From Nemophila menziesii (Eukaryota; Streptophyta; Magnoliopsida; Boraginales; Hydrophyllaceae): a stretch of DNA of 64,000 nt. The stretch spans positions 8,973,441 to 9,037,440 of the forward strand of contig JARWIR010000016.1 of NCBI GenBank assembly GCA_029959085.1. Reading direction: 5' to 3'. Position numbers and translations under genes: made by a program. The notes beneath the pieces are model-generated. The model was not told the DNA's origin. It worked only from the letters and a program-made list of their open reading frames with translations, and searched no databases. Of the stretch, positions 1-10,739 are shown piece after piece. Position 1 is the stretch's first letter, and every line of letters begins with the position of its first letter.

Positions 1-607
1 TTATATGATTTGGACCGCCAAAGTGAAATTTTTATGTGACCGTCTTAATGGTTTATTATTGGGTTATGGGGATGCTAATTAGTGCATCAAATCATTAGGT
101 TGAGTGAGAACATATATGAGAGTAACTCAAGCTCTAGGGAGATCCTTTGATGGCTAAATGAGGAGAGATCCAAAAGCCCACTTTAAATAATCCAAGTATA
201 CGATCATACCGTCCCTAATCCAACATTACAAACTTAAAGACCTTATGATTCTATGTTATGTGATCTAGGAATAATTGAACCAATAGAGAGTAGTTAGATG
301 GATCATTGGATACTAGTTAGGCTCAATGAATAATCTATAGCCTCCATGTTAAACTAAGTGAAGAACCTCTCATTCGCAATCTGATCTTGAATTTGAACCC
401 TGTTGATTGTTTGTATGGTAAGTGTATAACTAATTAGTTTGTAGATATTATTACATGAAACTTTTTAAGTAGTTGCTTTGAGATTATTATTCATATTCTT
501 CTATCTTTTTTCCATTTGCGATTAATTGGCTTAGGTGTATCTCAGACACTTCCCTATGTTCTTATTCTTTATTGTATCGGGACGATACAACTTTGATTTG
601 GGGGTCA
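1..607 (+). other. 3' internal non-coding region of gypsy element J
   Basis: No gene is visible. This stretch matches the 3' non-coding region of elements B, C, D and E. It has the TTGGACCG-CAAAGTG motif near its start, a block describing 'gggttatggggatgc', and it ends in a hairpin and polypurine tract just before an LTR. The rest of element J lies left of the window. It is therefore the tail of a plus-strand Ty3/gypsy element, and no coding capacity remains here. Confidence 0.75.
572..607 (+). promoter_or_regulatory. PPT-proximal hairpin and polypurine tract of J
   Basis: A perfect 8-bp stem (TTGTATCG at 572-579, CGATACAA at 583-590) closes a GGA loop. It is followed by the G-rich tract 591-607, which abuts the LTR start at 608. 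The tract is the expected primer for plus-strand DNA synthesis. The same hairpin with other stem sequences occurs in B, C, D, E and M. Confidence 0.7.
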
Positions 608-2196
608 TGATGTCTCCAAATATTTGATGAATTAATCCACTCATGAGACATCATTTTAGGTGAATTACATTAATTTTTAAGGGATTTTCCCCATCATTAG
701 ATATTGTCTTAATTCATGTCTTGATTTGGAGATTTATTACTTTTAGAGCATATTTGGTATAATATGTGTGTTAATGTGAAGGTATTAGGTTTATGGAATA
801 CAATTAGTTTCTAAATCAATGTCAATAAGTTAAGGAAAGAAGATCCAAGGCGAAATCTAGAGTTTAAAGGAAACAAATTTGAGTTAGGAAAGGAAAAGCT
901 GTCAAATAAATCTGCCAAAGCTGAAGAGACGTCTATTGTTTTGAAGACGTCAAAAAACCAGTTACGAAAGTGAAGAAAACATATATAGGAACAGATAGAT
1001 GTTTGAATTTTGGTCGTTTTGATAGGTGGTACACTGAATTTGGGCAAGTAATGAATGATACATGACCAAATCAATCTGAAATGTTTATCGTGTCCTATAT
1101 TTTAGGAAACGAATTTGAAAAGGAATAGGAACCCCATAACTTGACTTCCATTCAAAATATTTCGATCTATCACTTATAAATAAAGCTAGATACCTTTGTA
1201 AACATTGTCCTTTCTCACAATTAGATCTAAAATTACACTTATGATCATCCAGAAAAGCAAGAAAACATAGGAAGACAAGAAGTTGGAGAATCACAAACTC
1301 CTCTTCTCCATCCTATCCCTCTATCATTATGGTAATTTGTATTAGATCCAATAGCTTAAATATGTTTCTAATCTCTATATTCATTAGTTTTATTTTTATG
1401 TCTTTAGATTTGAACTAATTTTCATATAGCTTGGGGTTGCATATGTATACTCTTTGATTTCTATTTACCTATTTTTTATGTTATTTGGGATTAACCTTTG
1501 AATTGATTAAACTACTTAGTTACTTTATATATATTTTTTATGTGCTTTGACTTAATTATGTAGTTCTTGCGGTTGCAAACGTATATGATTACCATAGTAG
1601 TTGGATGGTCACCTGGAAGGGGTGTACAACTAATGAAACACCACATAAACGTCTAGTGTGCGGTAGTGATTCCGACGGCTTGCCTAACTAGATAGTCACT
1701 AGGGGTTGAGATTAACCACCGATCATTGCGCAGGGTCCCTTTATCCAAGTCCTCTAGTGATTGTTAGATTTCCTCCTAAGTACACCCGGAAGGGGATTAG
1801 GAGGAATATAGAATCCTGGCTCTTTACACAAAAAGAGCTTAATTCACCCTTATAACTAGAATTTGATTTTAGAAGGATAAGTGCATACTAGCAATCCTAA
1901 GATATATCTCTCATCTACATTCTTTATTATATTATTTATTTGCGTTATTATCTTTTAAATCTGAAAACCAAATAAATATTTTTTCTTTTACTATCTTTTT
2001 ATTTCCAAGTAAATTCTCCTACACTTCTCTATATACACGAGTAGATCTAAGGGATCAAATCCCTGCAAACGAACTTTACTTACTAACTAAACTTGCAAAC
2101 GATCTGTAATACTTGAAGTGAGTGTCTCATGGTAGGGTGTGTCATTTATTTTAATATGTGTTTATCTGTTTATTTATCACACCTTTGACCCCACCA
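608..2196 (+). repeat. 3' LTR of gypsy element J
   Basis: The LTR runs from TGATGTCTCC to ..CCCCACCA. It is preceded by a polypurine tract, so it is a 3' LTR. The start forms a 9-bp inverted repeat (608-616 with 645-653), as in all LTRs of this superfamily. A TATA-like box (TATAAATA) is at 1175-1182. ATAAG (2197-2201) follows and would be the right target duplication, but the left copy is outside the window. Small open frames within it on the minus strand are not genes. Confidence 0.75.
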
Positions 2197-2201
2197 ATAA
2201 G

Positions 2202-3094
2202 TGATTAAGAGGATCTATAGGAGAAAGAATCAAGACCTGGAGTTTCACAGCGTCAGTCCTACACTTCTTCATCTCTAGTCTTTGGGTAAATTAGTTTTGG
2301 AAACACTTTGTCTATAATTTATTTCTAAGCTATTTATTCCAATTTTTTATTATGTACATAATTCATCTTGCTTAGGACTGTATTGGTAAGAACCATTGAA
2401 TATTGTGTTTTCTATTTTAGTTGAATTAGGGATTAGTTTATTTAATTGAATTGGTTTATAATTTATTTCGATTGTCTATGTGTTTGTTATAAATACTACC
2501 CACACATTGTATAAGTAGGTTGCTCAAGTAAATAAATTCGGAACCGATGGGGGTTTTAATTGCGGAATTAACATATAGGCGCCTAGTGTGAGGTATTGAA
2601 CCGGAAGGTCTTGCCCAATTAGGTAGTCAATAGGGTTAAAACCTAATTCATTGGAAACCATTTCTAGGATCAGCTTAGACAGGTCTCTAATGGTGAAAGG
2701 TCGTCTTCTAAGCTACCGTCATGAGTTAAAAGGAGAGTTGAATCCCGGCTAATATGAAATTACTCATTCACCCTTATCCAAAAAATGTTAATTCAATATG
2801 ACAGGTTCATACTTTTATTTCCTTAATTTTGATCTTAGTTGTGTAATTTTTATTTTAATTCATAAGAAAATAATACATTCATCTTATCTTTGCTTATCTT
2901 GTTAATCGAAACATTTTAAACCTTCTATTCTAATATTGAACATGAGTGAATAACTACTTAAATCTCTGAGAACAGACAAAATTTTATTTACATATTACTT
3001 GTAATGATCAATACACTTGCAGAGAGTTAATCTTGGTTTCTGAGCCGCGTGCGTTTTTTACATTTACTATTTTATCACACAACCGGGCCCAACA
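2202..3094 (+). repeat. partial LTR K (3' portion), split by J
   Basis: Sequence from 2202 on matches the second half of LTR I (34430-35342): the shared 'aggatcta-agga' block, the 'ctttgggtaaattag' block and the end ..CGGGCCCAACA. It lacks its first half. The simplest reading is that J inserted into this LTR and the missing half lies left of J, outside the window. The end motif groups K with the C/I LTR type (ending GGACCCACCA). Confidence 0.6.
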
Positions 3095-3970
3095 ACATGT
3101 ATAACTTAATTATTATGGTTTATCAAAAACATAAACAATGAACATTTCCGTGCAGGAACTTTTTTACAATATTTATGGTATATGTGACTACTATATGATA
3201 TTATATTTCGTCGTATTTCCAAACTTTTTAGATATCTTTTTATTGAAACCAATACTAAACCAAAATGCGAATATGAAACCGAATAAGAACATTATGCCAA
3301 AATCGAAAAGCATCCTGCAATCGAGTAAATCAATTTGGAAAACGAGTATCTCAACCACCAATGAAACATTAGATTTGGTATTTAAATTTTTAAAAACTGA
3401 ACCATCCAGTTTGATTCCACTTTTGGCCAAAAATCGAGCCTAGCTGAACCATGACCACCCTTAGGGTCAATCACCTATTATTTTATCTTATTTATATTTG
3501 TTAAACTTTAATTAGCCCAATTCAGAATTAATGAAAAATATGATTTTACATAATATATTTATTTATCAAATACTATTTTAAGATAAAATACAATTTATAT
3601 ATTGATTAATAAAATTATTTGTCTAACTACAACATTGTAAAGATAATTTTATTCATGTTACAACCCCTTATGTGGATATTCAAATCTAATTTATTGACTT
3701 GCATTCTAGCACATGAAAATTAAGGTTTAGGGTTACCTATTAAATATAAATAAAATCTCTACTTTGTAATTCATATACTCTCTAACCCTCAATAAATTAT
3801 AATATTTTCTCTCCTCCATCTGTTCTTAGTTTATATTTAGTTACATAACACATTATTTGAACAATAGTATCTACCATCAAACCTTTAGGTAAATAAGTAA
3901 AAGGTTATTCTTATTAAATTTCTAAATATATTTTGAAACATTTGTACTTGATGTTTATGTTATACTACTT
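3095..3970. other. AT-rich intergenic sequence, nothing recognised
   Basis: No domain, LTR or RNA gene is recognised. A 101-codon plus-strand frame and an overlapping minus-strand frame at 3138-3443 have no recognisable motif and look random. Copia element A inserted at the right edge (target ATAAC 3971-3975). Confidence 0.5.
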
Positions 3971-3975
3971 ATAAC

Positions 3976-4619
3976 TGTTGGAACATTTGAAAGTAAACAA
4001 AAGTTTTGTTCCCACATCGGTTGGTGTTACAGGCTAAAAGCCATTTTTATACCTTGTAATATTAACAAACTCCAAAGAGCCAATACCCATGCACATGGCA
4101 AGGCAATGATTAAGCCCACACGCGCGCACCACCACCACCACCATCCACCCGCCCGGCGACGGAAATGAAAAATGAAATGGATTTTTCTACCAGCTCTTAT
4201 AGTGGGCAGGTCAAAGGTCAAAGCTGTTACAAGAAATAAAAAACGTGGAGGTTACAAGACAATCAAAACTATCAACTCAATCAATCCAAATCTGGGAGGG
4301 AATCGTGGGATTTGATTGGAACGTTTCGGAGTGGCTTGGGTCTTCCTTTCCCCTATAAATAGACCCCATTCTCCACCAGTATAAACTAGTAGTCTTAGTC
4401 TTTTCCGTTTGGAGATACCGGTACGCCGGAATATCTTTTAAACGCTAGGCTTATTTTTCGTGTATCGTTTTCGCTTTTCATTCCGTGTAAGTTTGCTTGA
4501 TTTTCGTTTGTAATCTCATTCGTGTAATAGTTAGTTTACACTTTAAATTAACTTACTCTTTCTGTTTCGAATTTCCTTTTCTTTCTATTTCGTTTCGAAC
4601 GGTGAATATTTCACCTACA
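3976..4619 (+). repeat. 5' LTR of copia A
   Basis: The 644-bp copy aligns with the 868-bp right LTR but lacks two internal blocks. One (about 110 bp) follows 'ctcttatagtgggc', and one (about 65 bp) lies just after the TATA region ('ccaccagt'). A GC-rich stretch is also shorter. These deletions arose after insertion, since LTRs are identical at integration, and the second removes sequence at the likely transcription start. Confidence 0.9.
4354..4361 (+). promoter_or_regulatory. TATA box, copia A 5' LTR
   Basis: TATAAATA lies in a C-rich context and aligns with TATATATA at 9809-9816 of the right LTR. It is the expected core promoter for the retrotransposon RNA. Confidence 0.6.
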
Positions 4620-4653
4620 ATTTTAAAAGATATTTCTTTTTTTATCACCGTTC
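4597..4653 (+). promoter_or_regulatory. inverted repeat across the LTR end and leader
   Basis: GAACGGTGA (4597-4605) in the LTR is perfectly complementary to TCACCGTTC (4645-4653) in the leader, so the LTR/internal junction at 4619 lies in the loop. Within it GGTGAA/TTCACC can form a smaller hairpin. This is the position where a primer-binding site is normally found. Confidence 0.5.
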
Positions 4654-4665
4654 TCTTTTCCTAAA

Positions 4666-5214
4666 ATGGCTTTTCAAAACTCGGCAGTTGCTTCATAATT
4701 GAACGCAAAGGCCTTCCCCGATGCTAACAAGTTGGAGCCCCTTAATGTTTCCAACTACAAGCGTTGGGCACAAAAGATCCTAATCTGTCTTGAACAGTAC
4801 GAACTGGACTTCGCCTTATACGAAGATCCTCCACTTTTAGTGGACGAGGGAGTTCCCACTGAAGAAGAACAGGCTAGGTATCGTGCTCTTGATGCCAAAT
4901 TCAAACGGGCCAACACTATGGCTCGGGGTTGGATGTTAAACAATGTCTTGAACCTCATCTTTGATCTTCTTGCCAAAGAAAAATCGGCAAAGATCATATG
5001 GGAGACACTTGAGAAAAAATATGGGGCTGAGGATTCGGGTAAGAAGAAATATGTCACTGGGGTTTGGTACAACTTTCGTCTCACCGATCAGAAACCCATG
5101 ACCGAACAACTCCATGTCCATGAGAACCTTTGCGCGGATGTGATTGCTGAAGGTATGAAAATGTGTGAAGTGCTCCAAGCCAATGTTTTTTTAGAAAAGT
5201 TCCCACCTTCCTAG
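4666..5214 (+). pseudogene. copia A gag, N-terminal part (broken)
   Basis: The natural ATG is at 4666, but an in-frame TAA at 4696 stops it after ten codons. Reading resumes in the same frame to a TAG at 5212-5214. Visible features are typical copia Gag: a 'LNVSNYKRW' start motif, a helical capsid-like region, and the 'LEKKYG' segment of the UBN2/retrotransposon gag family. The second stop sits where the neighbouring Gag sequence would normally carry a tryptophan. Gag would package the element RNA. Product truncated; not functional as read. Confidence 0.85.
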
Positions 5215-6801
5215 AGCGAATACCGCAATCACCTGAAGCACAAGAAGAAGGAAATGACACTACGAGAGCTGATCAGTCATATGCAAGTCGAGGAGGCAAA
5301 TCGACTCAAAGACAGGTCTTTCTCTTTCCCTCCTCAATCATCCAAAGCTAACCTTGTCGAAACTTCTGGTCAAGGTAACAAAGACAGGTTCAAAGGGAAA
5401 GGAAAGCAACAAGGCCAGAACAAATCCAAATCTGGGGGAAACAAGAATCGCGGCAACTTCAAAGGTGGTGGGTTCAAAACCTCTGGTACGATTCAGAAAC
5501 CCAAAGGAGCTTGTTACTGTTGTGGGAAGGAAGGACATAAGGCTTTCGAGTGCAACCTTAGAGCTGGTCAAGGTTCCAAACCTGCCGCGAACCTGGTCGA
5601 GACCGAAGAGGTAATTGCTGCAGTGATGGTTGAGGTAAACTTAATTGAGAACAAAACCGAGTGGATTCTTGACACTGGAGCTTCCCGTCATTTCTGCTCA
5701 ACGAGATCCATGTTCAAGAAGTTCGAAGAAGCAACCAATGGTGAATTTGTCTACATGGGTGACTCCTCAACCGCCATGGTCTTCGGTAAAGGACATGTTT
5801 CTCTAAAATTCACCTCTGGTAAAATCTTAGAGTTGAATGATGTTCTCTTCGTCCCCTGTCTCCGTAGGAACCTAGTTTCCGGAGCTCTTCTTAATAAAGT
5901 AGGCCTTAAACTTGTATTTGAAGGGGGAAAATGGTTATTACCAAAAATGATGAGTTTGTGGGGGAAAGGGTACATGAATGGTGGTTTGTTTGTTTTAAAT
6001 ACTGTACCAATGAATGAGAATGCCTCTGATTTTGCTTATGCCGTTGAATCTCTTGACACTTGGCATGGTAGACTAAGTCACCTTAATATCTCCTCTATTA
6101 AAAGGCTTAAAGAACTTGGACTAATACCCCTCAATAAAATAGATGAATTTTCCAAATGTCAAATTTGTGTAGAGTCCAAACTTGCGAAGAAACCCTTTAA
6201 GTCTGTGACCACTAGGAAGACTAATCTACTAGAATTAGTGTATTCTGACTTAGCTGATTTTAAAAACTCTGCTAGTAGAGGAGGAAAACTTTACTATATA
6301 ACCTTTGTAGATGACTACTCTAGGTTCACTAAAGTGTATCTCCTTAAAACTAAAGACGAGGCGGAAAACACGTTTTTAAAATACAAAGCTGAAGTAGAAA
6401 ATCAACTAGACTGTAAAATCAAAAGATTTAGGTCAGATAGAGGAGGCGAATATAGTTCTAATTCACTTAAAGAGTTTTGTGAAACAAATGGGATAATCCA
6501 CGAACTTAGTGCCCCCTATACACCCCAACAAAATGGCATAGCCGAGAGAAAAAATAGATCCCTGAAAGAGACTATGAATGCTATGCTAATAAGTTCAGGT
6601 TTACCAGCGAACATGTGGGGGGAAGCTGTTTTGACAACATGTTATGTCCTTAATAAGGTACCCCATAAATCCCTAGATAAGATCCCTTATGAGATGTGGA
6701 AAGGCTTTCCGCCTAACCTGAAATTTTTAAAAGTGTGGGGGTGTCTGGCCAAAGTCAAACTACCCGATTTTAAAACAGTCACTGTTGGACCCAAACAATA
6801 G
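5215..6801 (+). pseudogene. copia A zinc knuckle, protease and integrase
   Basis: Continues in frame after the TAG at 5212. In order: a basic linker; a CCHC zinc knuckle encoded at 5512-5553; an aspartic protease with DTGAS (about 5671); the GAG-pre-integrase zinc region ('WHGRLSHLN', CQIC) near 6060-6180; and the integrase core with D in 'SDLADF', D in 'RSDRGGEY' and E in 'GIAERKN', so the DDE triad is intact. The frame ends at TAG 6799-6801 because of a one-base loss in an A run at about 6793-6795. The sense continues in another frame. Confidence 0.9.
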
Positions 6802-7222
6802 AATCTGTATTCATAGGGCATGCTCATAATAGTGCAGCCTATAGATTCCTATCATTAGATGATAACTCCGTTTTTGAATCTAGAGATGCTGAATTCTTTG
6901 AAAACATTTTCCTTTTAAAAACTGTGAATACTGTTGATGCTTCTTTGTCTTCTAGTAACTTATCTGATAATGGTAATGTACCTTTGTGTGATAGTGCCCC
7001 TGGCACCTCTACCTCCCTTGTACCTAGTAGTATTCCTGAGGAAGAACTTAGGAAGAGTAAGAGGCGCAGGACCGAGTCCAGCTTCGGACCTGACTTTATC
7101 ACAGCCTTCTTAACCGAAGATCTTCACATTGACCAGATAAGTGAACAGGTTGTAACCTGTCTCCTCAAAGAGGAAGACCTAAAAACTTATGCCGATGCTT
7201 TGAGATCGGTTGATGCTATTTT
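6795..7222 (+). pseudogene. copia A integrase C-terminus and linker
   Basis: After the frameshift the reading frame resumes at 6795 with the conserved copia segment following the integrase core ('GHAHNSAAYRF', 'FESRDAEFFE'). It then runs through a Ser-rich, poorly conserved linker with a basic 'KSKRRR' patch. A second one-base loss in a T run (7219-7223) throws the frame off again. The remaining open frame to 7343 is out of phase and meaningless after about 7222. Confidence 0.85.
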
Positions 7223-8743
7223 TGGAAGGAAGCTATTCATAGCGAACTTGAGTCTATTAGAAGTAATCATACGTGGGAATCGACTGACTTACCTAAAGGA
7301 AGCAAACCCATCAACATCAAATGGATTTTTAAGAAAAAGTTGAGACCAGATGGCTCAATAGAAAAATTCAAAGCTAGGCTTGTTATTAAGGGTTTCACCC
7401 AAAAGAAAGGCCTTGATTACTTCGACACTTATTCCCCTGTGACCAAAATCGCCACCATTAGGACCCTCATCGCTCTTGCGGTCATTCACAAACTTGTCAT
7501 ACATCAGATGGATGTTAAGACAGCGTTTCTGAATGGGGACCTAGATGAAGAGATCTGTATGGTCCAGCCTGAAGAATGTGTGGTTCCTGGTCAATGGGAT
7601 AAAGTGTGCAAGCTAAAAAATTCTTTGTATGGCTTAAAACAGGCACCCAAAAAATGGTATGAAAAACTCGATAGTACCCTAATTTCAAATGGGTTTGTGG
7701 TCAACACTTCTGACTCATGTGTTTACTCAAAAGTAACAGGATCAGAGTGTACTATCATCTGCCTGTATGTAGATGACATGCTCATCTTCGGCACTTCTCT
7801 TCATACCATAAATGAGACCAAACGCTTCTTGTCTTCTAAGTTTGACATGAAAGACATGGGAGAAGCAGATGTAATTCTTGGGGTAAAAATCATTAGGAGC
7901 AGTAATGGTATTTCCCTAAATCAGTCTCATTACGTAGAAAGGATGTTGAAGAAATTCGACTCCTTTGAGGTGACACCTGTAAACACTCCTTATGATTCTA
8001 GTATTCATTTGTCTAAAAATTCTGGAGATGCTGTATCCCAAAATGAATATGCCAAAATCATAGGTAGTGTGATGTTCTTAATGAACTACACTCGACCCGA
8101 TATTGCCTACGCCGTTAGTAGACTTAGTCGCTATACTCATAACCCGAGTAATGACCATTGGGTTGCACTTCGTCGTCTTCTAAAGTACCTGCGAGGTACC
8201 ATGGATCTAGGCTTGCATTATAGCTCATTTCCTGCAGTTCTTGAGGGATTCTGTGATGCAAACTGGATCTCTGACAATGACGAAGTTAATTCTACCAGTG
8301 GTTATGTATTCTCCTTAGGAGGAGGTGCTATATCGTGGAAGTCCTCTAAACAGACTTGTATAGCACGCTCTACCATGGAGTCCGAGTTTATAGCACTAGA
8401 AATGGCTGGACAAGAAGCTGAGTAGTTGAGAAGTCTCTTATCAGATGTACCCCTTTGGGAAGGTAAGGCCACACCTGTGTGTATCCATTGTGATTCACAA
8501 GCAGCCATTGCAGTCGCTCATCAAAGTGCCTACAATGGAAAGAAGAGACATATACGCATCAGACATGGCTCAGTAAAACAGTTATTGAAGAATGGTGTGA
8601 TAGCCTTGGAGTATGTACGATCAGAGGAAAATCTCGCTGATCTTTTTACCAAAGGCCTACCCAGGAGAGTAGTCCTGGAAACGTCGAGGGGGATGGGGTT
8701 GAGACCCATCAATGGGGGACATGTGACTCTTGAGTCAAGGTGA
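7223..8743 (+). pseudogene. copia A reverse transcriptase and RNase H
   Basis: RVT_2-type reverse transcriptase: '[11 protein letters not shown]', '[11 protein letters not shown]', 'SLYGLKQAP', and the catalytic YVDDM at 7768-7782. RNase H follows with 'GFCDANW' (about 8245), 'TMESEFIAL' and 'HCDSQAAI', ending at the typical 'DLFTKGLPR' tail. A TAG at 8423-8425 interrupts RNase H at a position normally occupied by tryptophan (TGG to TAG). Apart from that stop the 1.5-kb frame is open. Copies RNA to DNA and removes the RNA strand in the virus-like particle; dead in this copy. Confidence 0.9.
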
Positions 8744-9268
8744 TCTCCATCCATCCCTATGGCATGAAACTAAAGTAATATGGATTCATAGCCACTTGTG
8801 GTGGTCCTTTTGAGAAGGACATGATGAATCAGAATTCATAGCCTCTATGGTGGTCCTTTCGAGAAGGACTTGATGAATTCAAGGGTAGTAGCAAAACCCA
8901 AACCTTTATAAACAAAATGTTACGGAGACTTCCTTGAACAAATGTAAATAAAGGTATCCACAAAGTTCATAGCCCGCAAGGGTGGTTCTTAGAGAAGGAC
9001 TTGATGAACCCAACGAAAAGGTGAGGTTCGAGGAAACTATAACCTTCAGCAGGGTAGAGTATGTGTTGTGAGAGCCTCGATCGAAAACCGTTAAAGTTCA
9101 AGAGTATGTTCACTTAAACGGAATTCGGTGGTTGCCTCACTTCACTACGTGACAATTCAAATCGAAAGATATTGGCACTTAAGTACAATTCAACCAAACG
9201 CTAAAAGTCATGGAAACCTGATCACCTTCTCTTCAAATCTTTTGTTGACATTCAAATATGTGGGGGAT
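8744..9268 (+). other. copia A 3' untranslated region with polypurine tract
   Basis: Non-coding. It carries three structured repeats at 8783-9009. It ends with the polypurine tract TGTGGGGGAT (about 9259-9268) directly before the right LTR, as is standard for copia. Confidence 0.75.
8783..9009 (+). repeat. three copies of a ~48-nt three-way-junction RNA element
   Basis: The copies are at 8783-8830, 8832-8880 and 8965-9009. Each has an outer stem, a first hairpin GCC..GGT and a second hairpin GTCCTT..AAGGAC. The outer stems are GATTCAT/ATGAATC, GAATTCAT/ATGAATTC and GTTCAT/ATGAAC. The bases differ between copies but pairing is kept on both sides. In copy 3 the second hairpin uses a G-U pair (GTTCTT). 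This is compensatory change and argues for selected RNA structure. The function is unknown; a role in packaging, 3'-end processing or localisation is possible. Confidence 0.7.
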
Positions 9269-10136
9269 TGTTGGAACATTTGAAAGTTAACAAAAGTTTT
9301 GTTCCCACATCAGTTGGTGTTAAAGGCTAAAAGACATTATTATACCTTGTGGTATTAACAAACTCCAAAGAGCCAATGCCCATGCACATGGCAAGGCAAT
9401 GATCAAGCCCACACGCTCGCAGCACCACCACCACCCACCCGCCCCGCCCCGCCCGGCACCGGCGACGGCGACGGCGTGGGGCGTGGGTCGTGGGGTCGTT
9501 GGGGAGTCAAAAAATGAAATGGATTTTTTTTCTACCAGCTCTTATAGTGGGCATTGACAACTCAAACTTAAACGTAGAGACAAATCTCCACCAATCACGC
9601 ACGCGTTAGAAGAAATGGAATATTCTAGCTGCTGTCAATTAGTCAACACGTGGGAATATCAAAGGTCAAAGGTCAAAGCTGTTACAAGAAATAAAAAACG
9701 TGGAGGTTACAAGACAATCAAAACTGTCAACTCAATCAAGCCAAATCCGGGAGGGAATCGTGAGATTTGATTGGGATGTTTCAGAGTGGCTTGGGTCTTC
9801 CTTTCCCCTATATATAGACCCCATTCTCCACCAGTAGTCAATACGAAAATCAAAACAAAGCAAAAGAAAAACACTCTATCTACTTCACTTTTCCGAGATA
9901 AACTAGTAGTCTTAGTCTTTTCCGTTTGGAGATACCGGTACGCCGGAATATCTTTTAAACGCTAGGCTTACTTTTCGTGTATCGTTTTCGCTTTTCATTC
10001 CGTGTAAGTTTGCTTGATTTTCGTTTGTAATCTCATTCGTGTAATAGTTAGTTTACACTTTAAATTAATTTACTCTTTCTGTTTTGAATTGCCTTTTCTT
10101 TCTATTTCGTTTCGAACGGTGAATATTTCACCTACA
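9269..10136 (+). repeat. 3' LTR of copia A
   Basis: The full-length 868-bp LTR keeps the two blocks lost from the left copy. It includes a very GC-rich cluster at about 9420-9495 (CCGCCCCG, GGCGACGGCGACGGCG). It is followed by the ATAAC duplication. Confidence 0.9.
9809..9816 (+). promoter_or_regulatory. TATA box, copia A 3' LTR
   Basis: TATATATA follows CCCC. Transcription would begin about 30 bp downstream, near the 'ccattctccaccag' segment, and could read into flanking DNA. Confidence 0.55.
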
Positions 10137-10267
10137 ATAACATACGAATTGTATTTAAAAATGAAACACTTCATGGACTTCATATGACGTATACAATTAG
10201 GTTTTGACGAAAAGGAAAAGAAAGATGAATATGTTTTTTGTTGGCAAGTACTAAAACAACTAATACA

Positions 10268-10600
10268 CTAGTCTACACCTATTTTCCTACATACTTTAGT
10301 TAAGAAAATAAAAGAGTCTAACAGTGAAGTATCAATCCATCCGGAGATATCGTGGTTTTGTCTGCCACACTTTGCAAGTGCAACTGGCACGCCATTCAAT
10401 TCTCTTTTGCAGTGCTTAAATTTCCAACTCGGGAACTTTTCCATCCATCTCCAGGCTTCAACAGCCATTGGTTGGATTCTCCAATTAATTCCCTTATTTT
10501 TTTTGATATCTTGAACCACTTCAAGTTTGCCGAAGTAGAAGGAGAAACTCTTAAGCCTAAGCTCAGCAGCTGCTCTCATGGACAAATGAGTAGCCTAAAT
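10268..10600 (-). pseudogene. LINE RNase H-like domain (RVT_3 type)
   Basis: A 105-codon open stretch resembles the C-terminal RNase H domain common in plant LINEs: 'VVQDIKK', an 'AVEAWRWMEKFPSWKFKH' segment, then 'RELNGVPVALAKCG', which matches the R-E-x-N-x-x-A-x-x-L-A family signature. It follows the zf-RVT remnant upstream on the same strand. Degraded; no start codon of its own is expected since it is the end of ORF2. Confidence 0.65.
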
Positions 10601-10739
10601 TTCACCTTCCTAATTACTATTAACCTTGCATCTCCTCGAGATCTTATGATGTATTCCACAAGTTTTATTAACCACTATTGATGCCACTCCCGCTGGTTCT
10701 GACTTCTTTGTAAATGACACATCACTCAGCCAAATAGTC

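Larger units (their letters stand above)
3976..10136 (+). mobile_element. Ty1/copia LTR retrotransposon A, complete but inactive
   Basis: Both LTRs begin TGTTGGAACA and end CCTACA. Perfect 5-bp duplications ATAAC flank the element (3971-3975 and 10137-10141). The internal order Gag, zinc knuckle, protease, integrase, reverse transcriptase, RNase H (integrase before RT) defines Ty1/copia. The single gag-pol frame carries three stop codons (4696, 5212, 8423) and two one-base frameshifts (near 6795 and 7222), so it cannot make its own proteins. I cannot assign a copia lineage with confidence. The usual initiator-Met primer site is not evident after the left LTR. Confidence 0.95.

Noticed and set aside
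3138..3443. Overlapping 101-aa plus-strand and 79-aa minus-strand frames
   Set aside because: No recognisable domain, open on both strands, AT-rich low-complexity sequence; consistent with chance.
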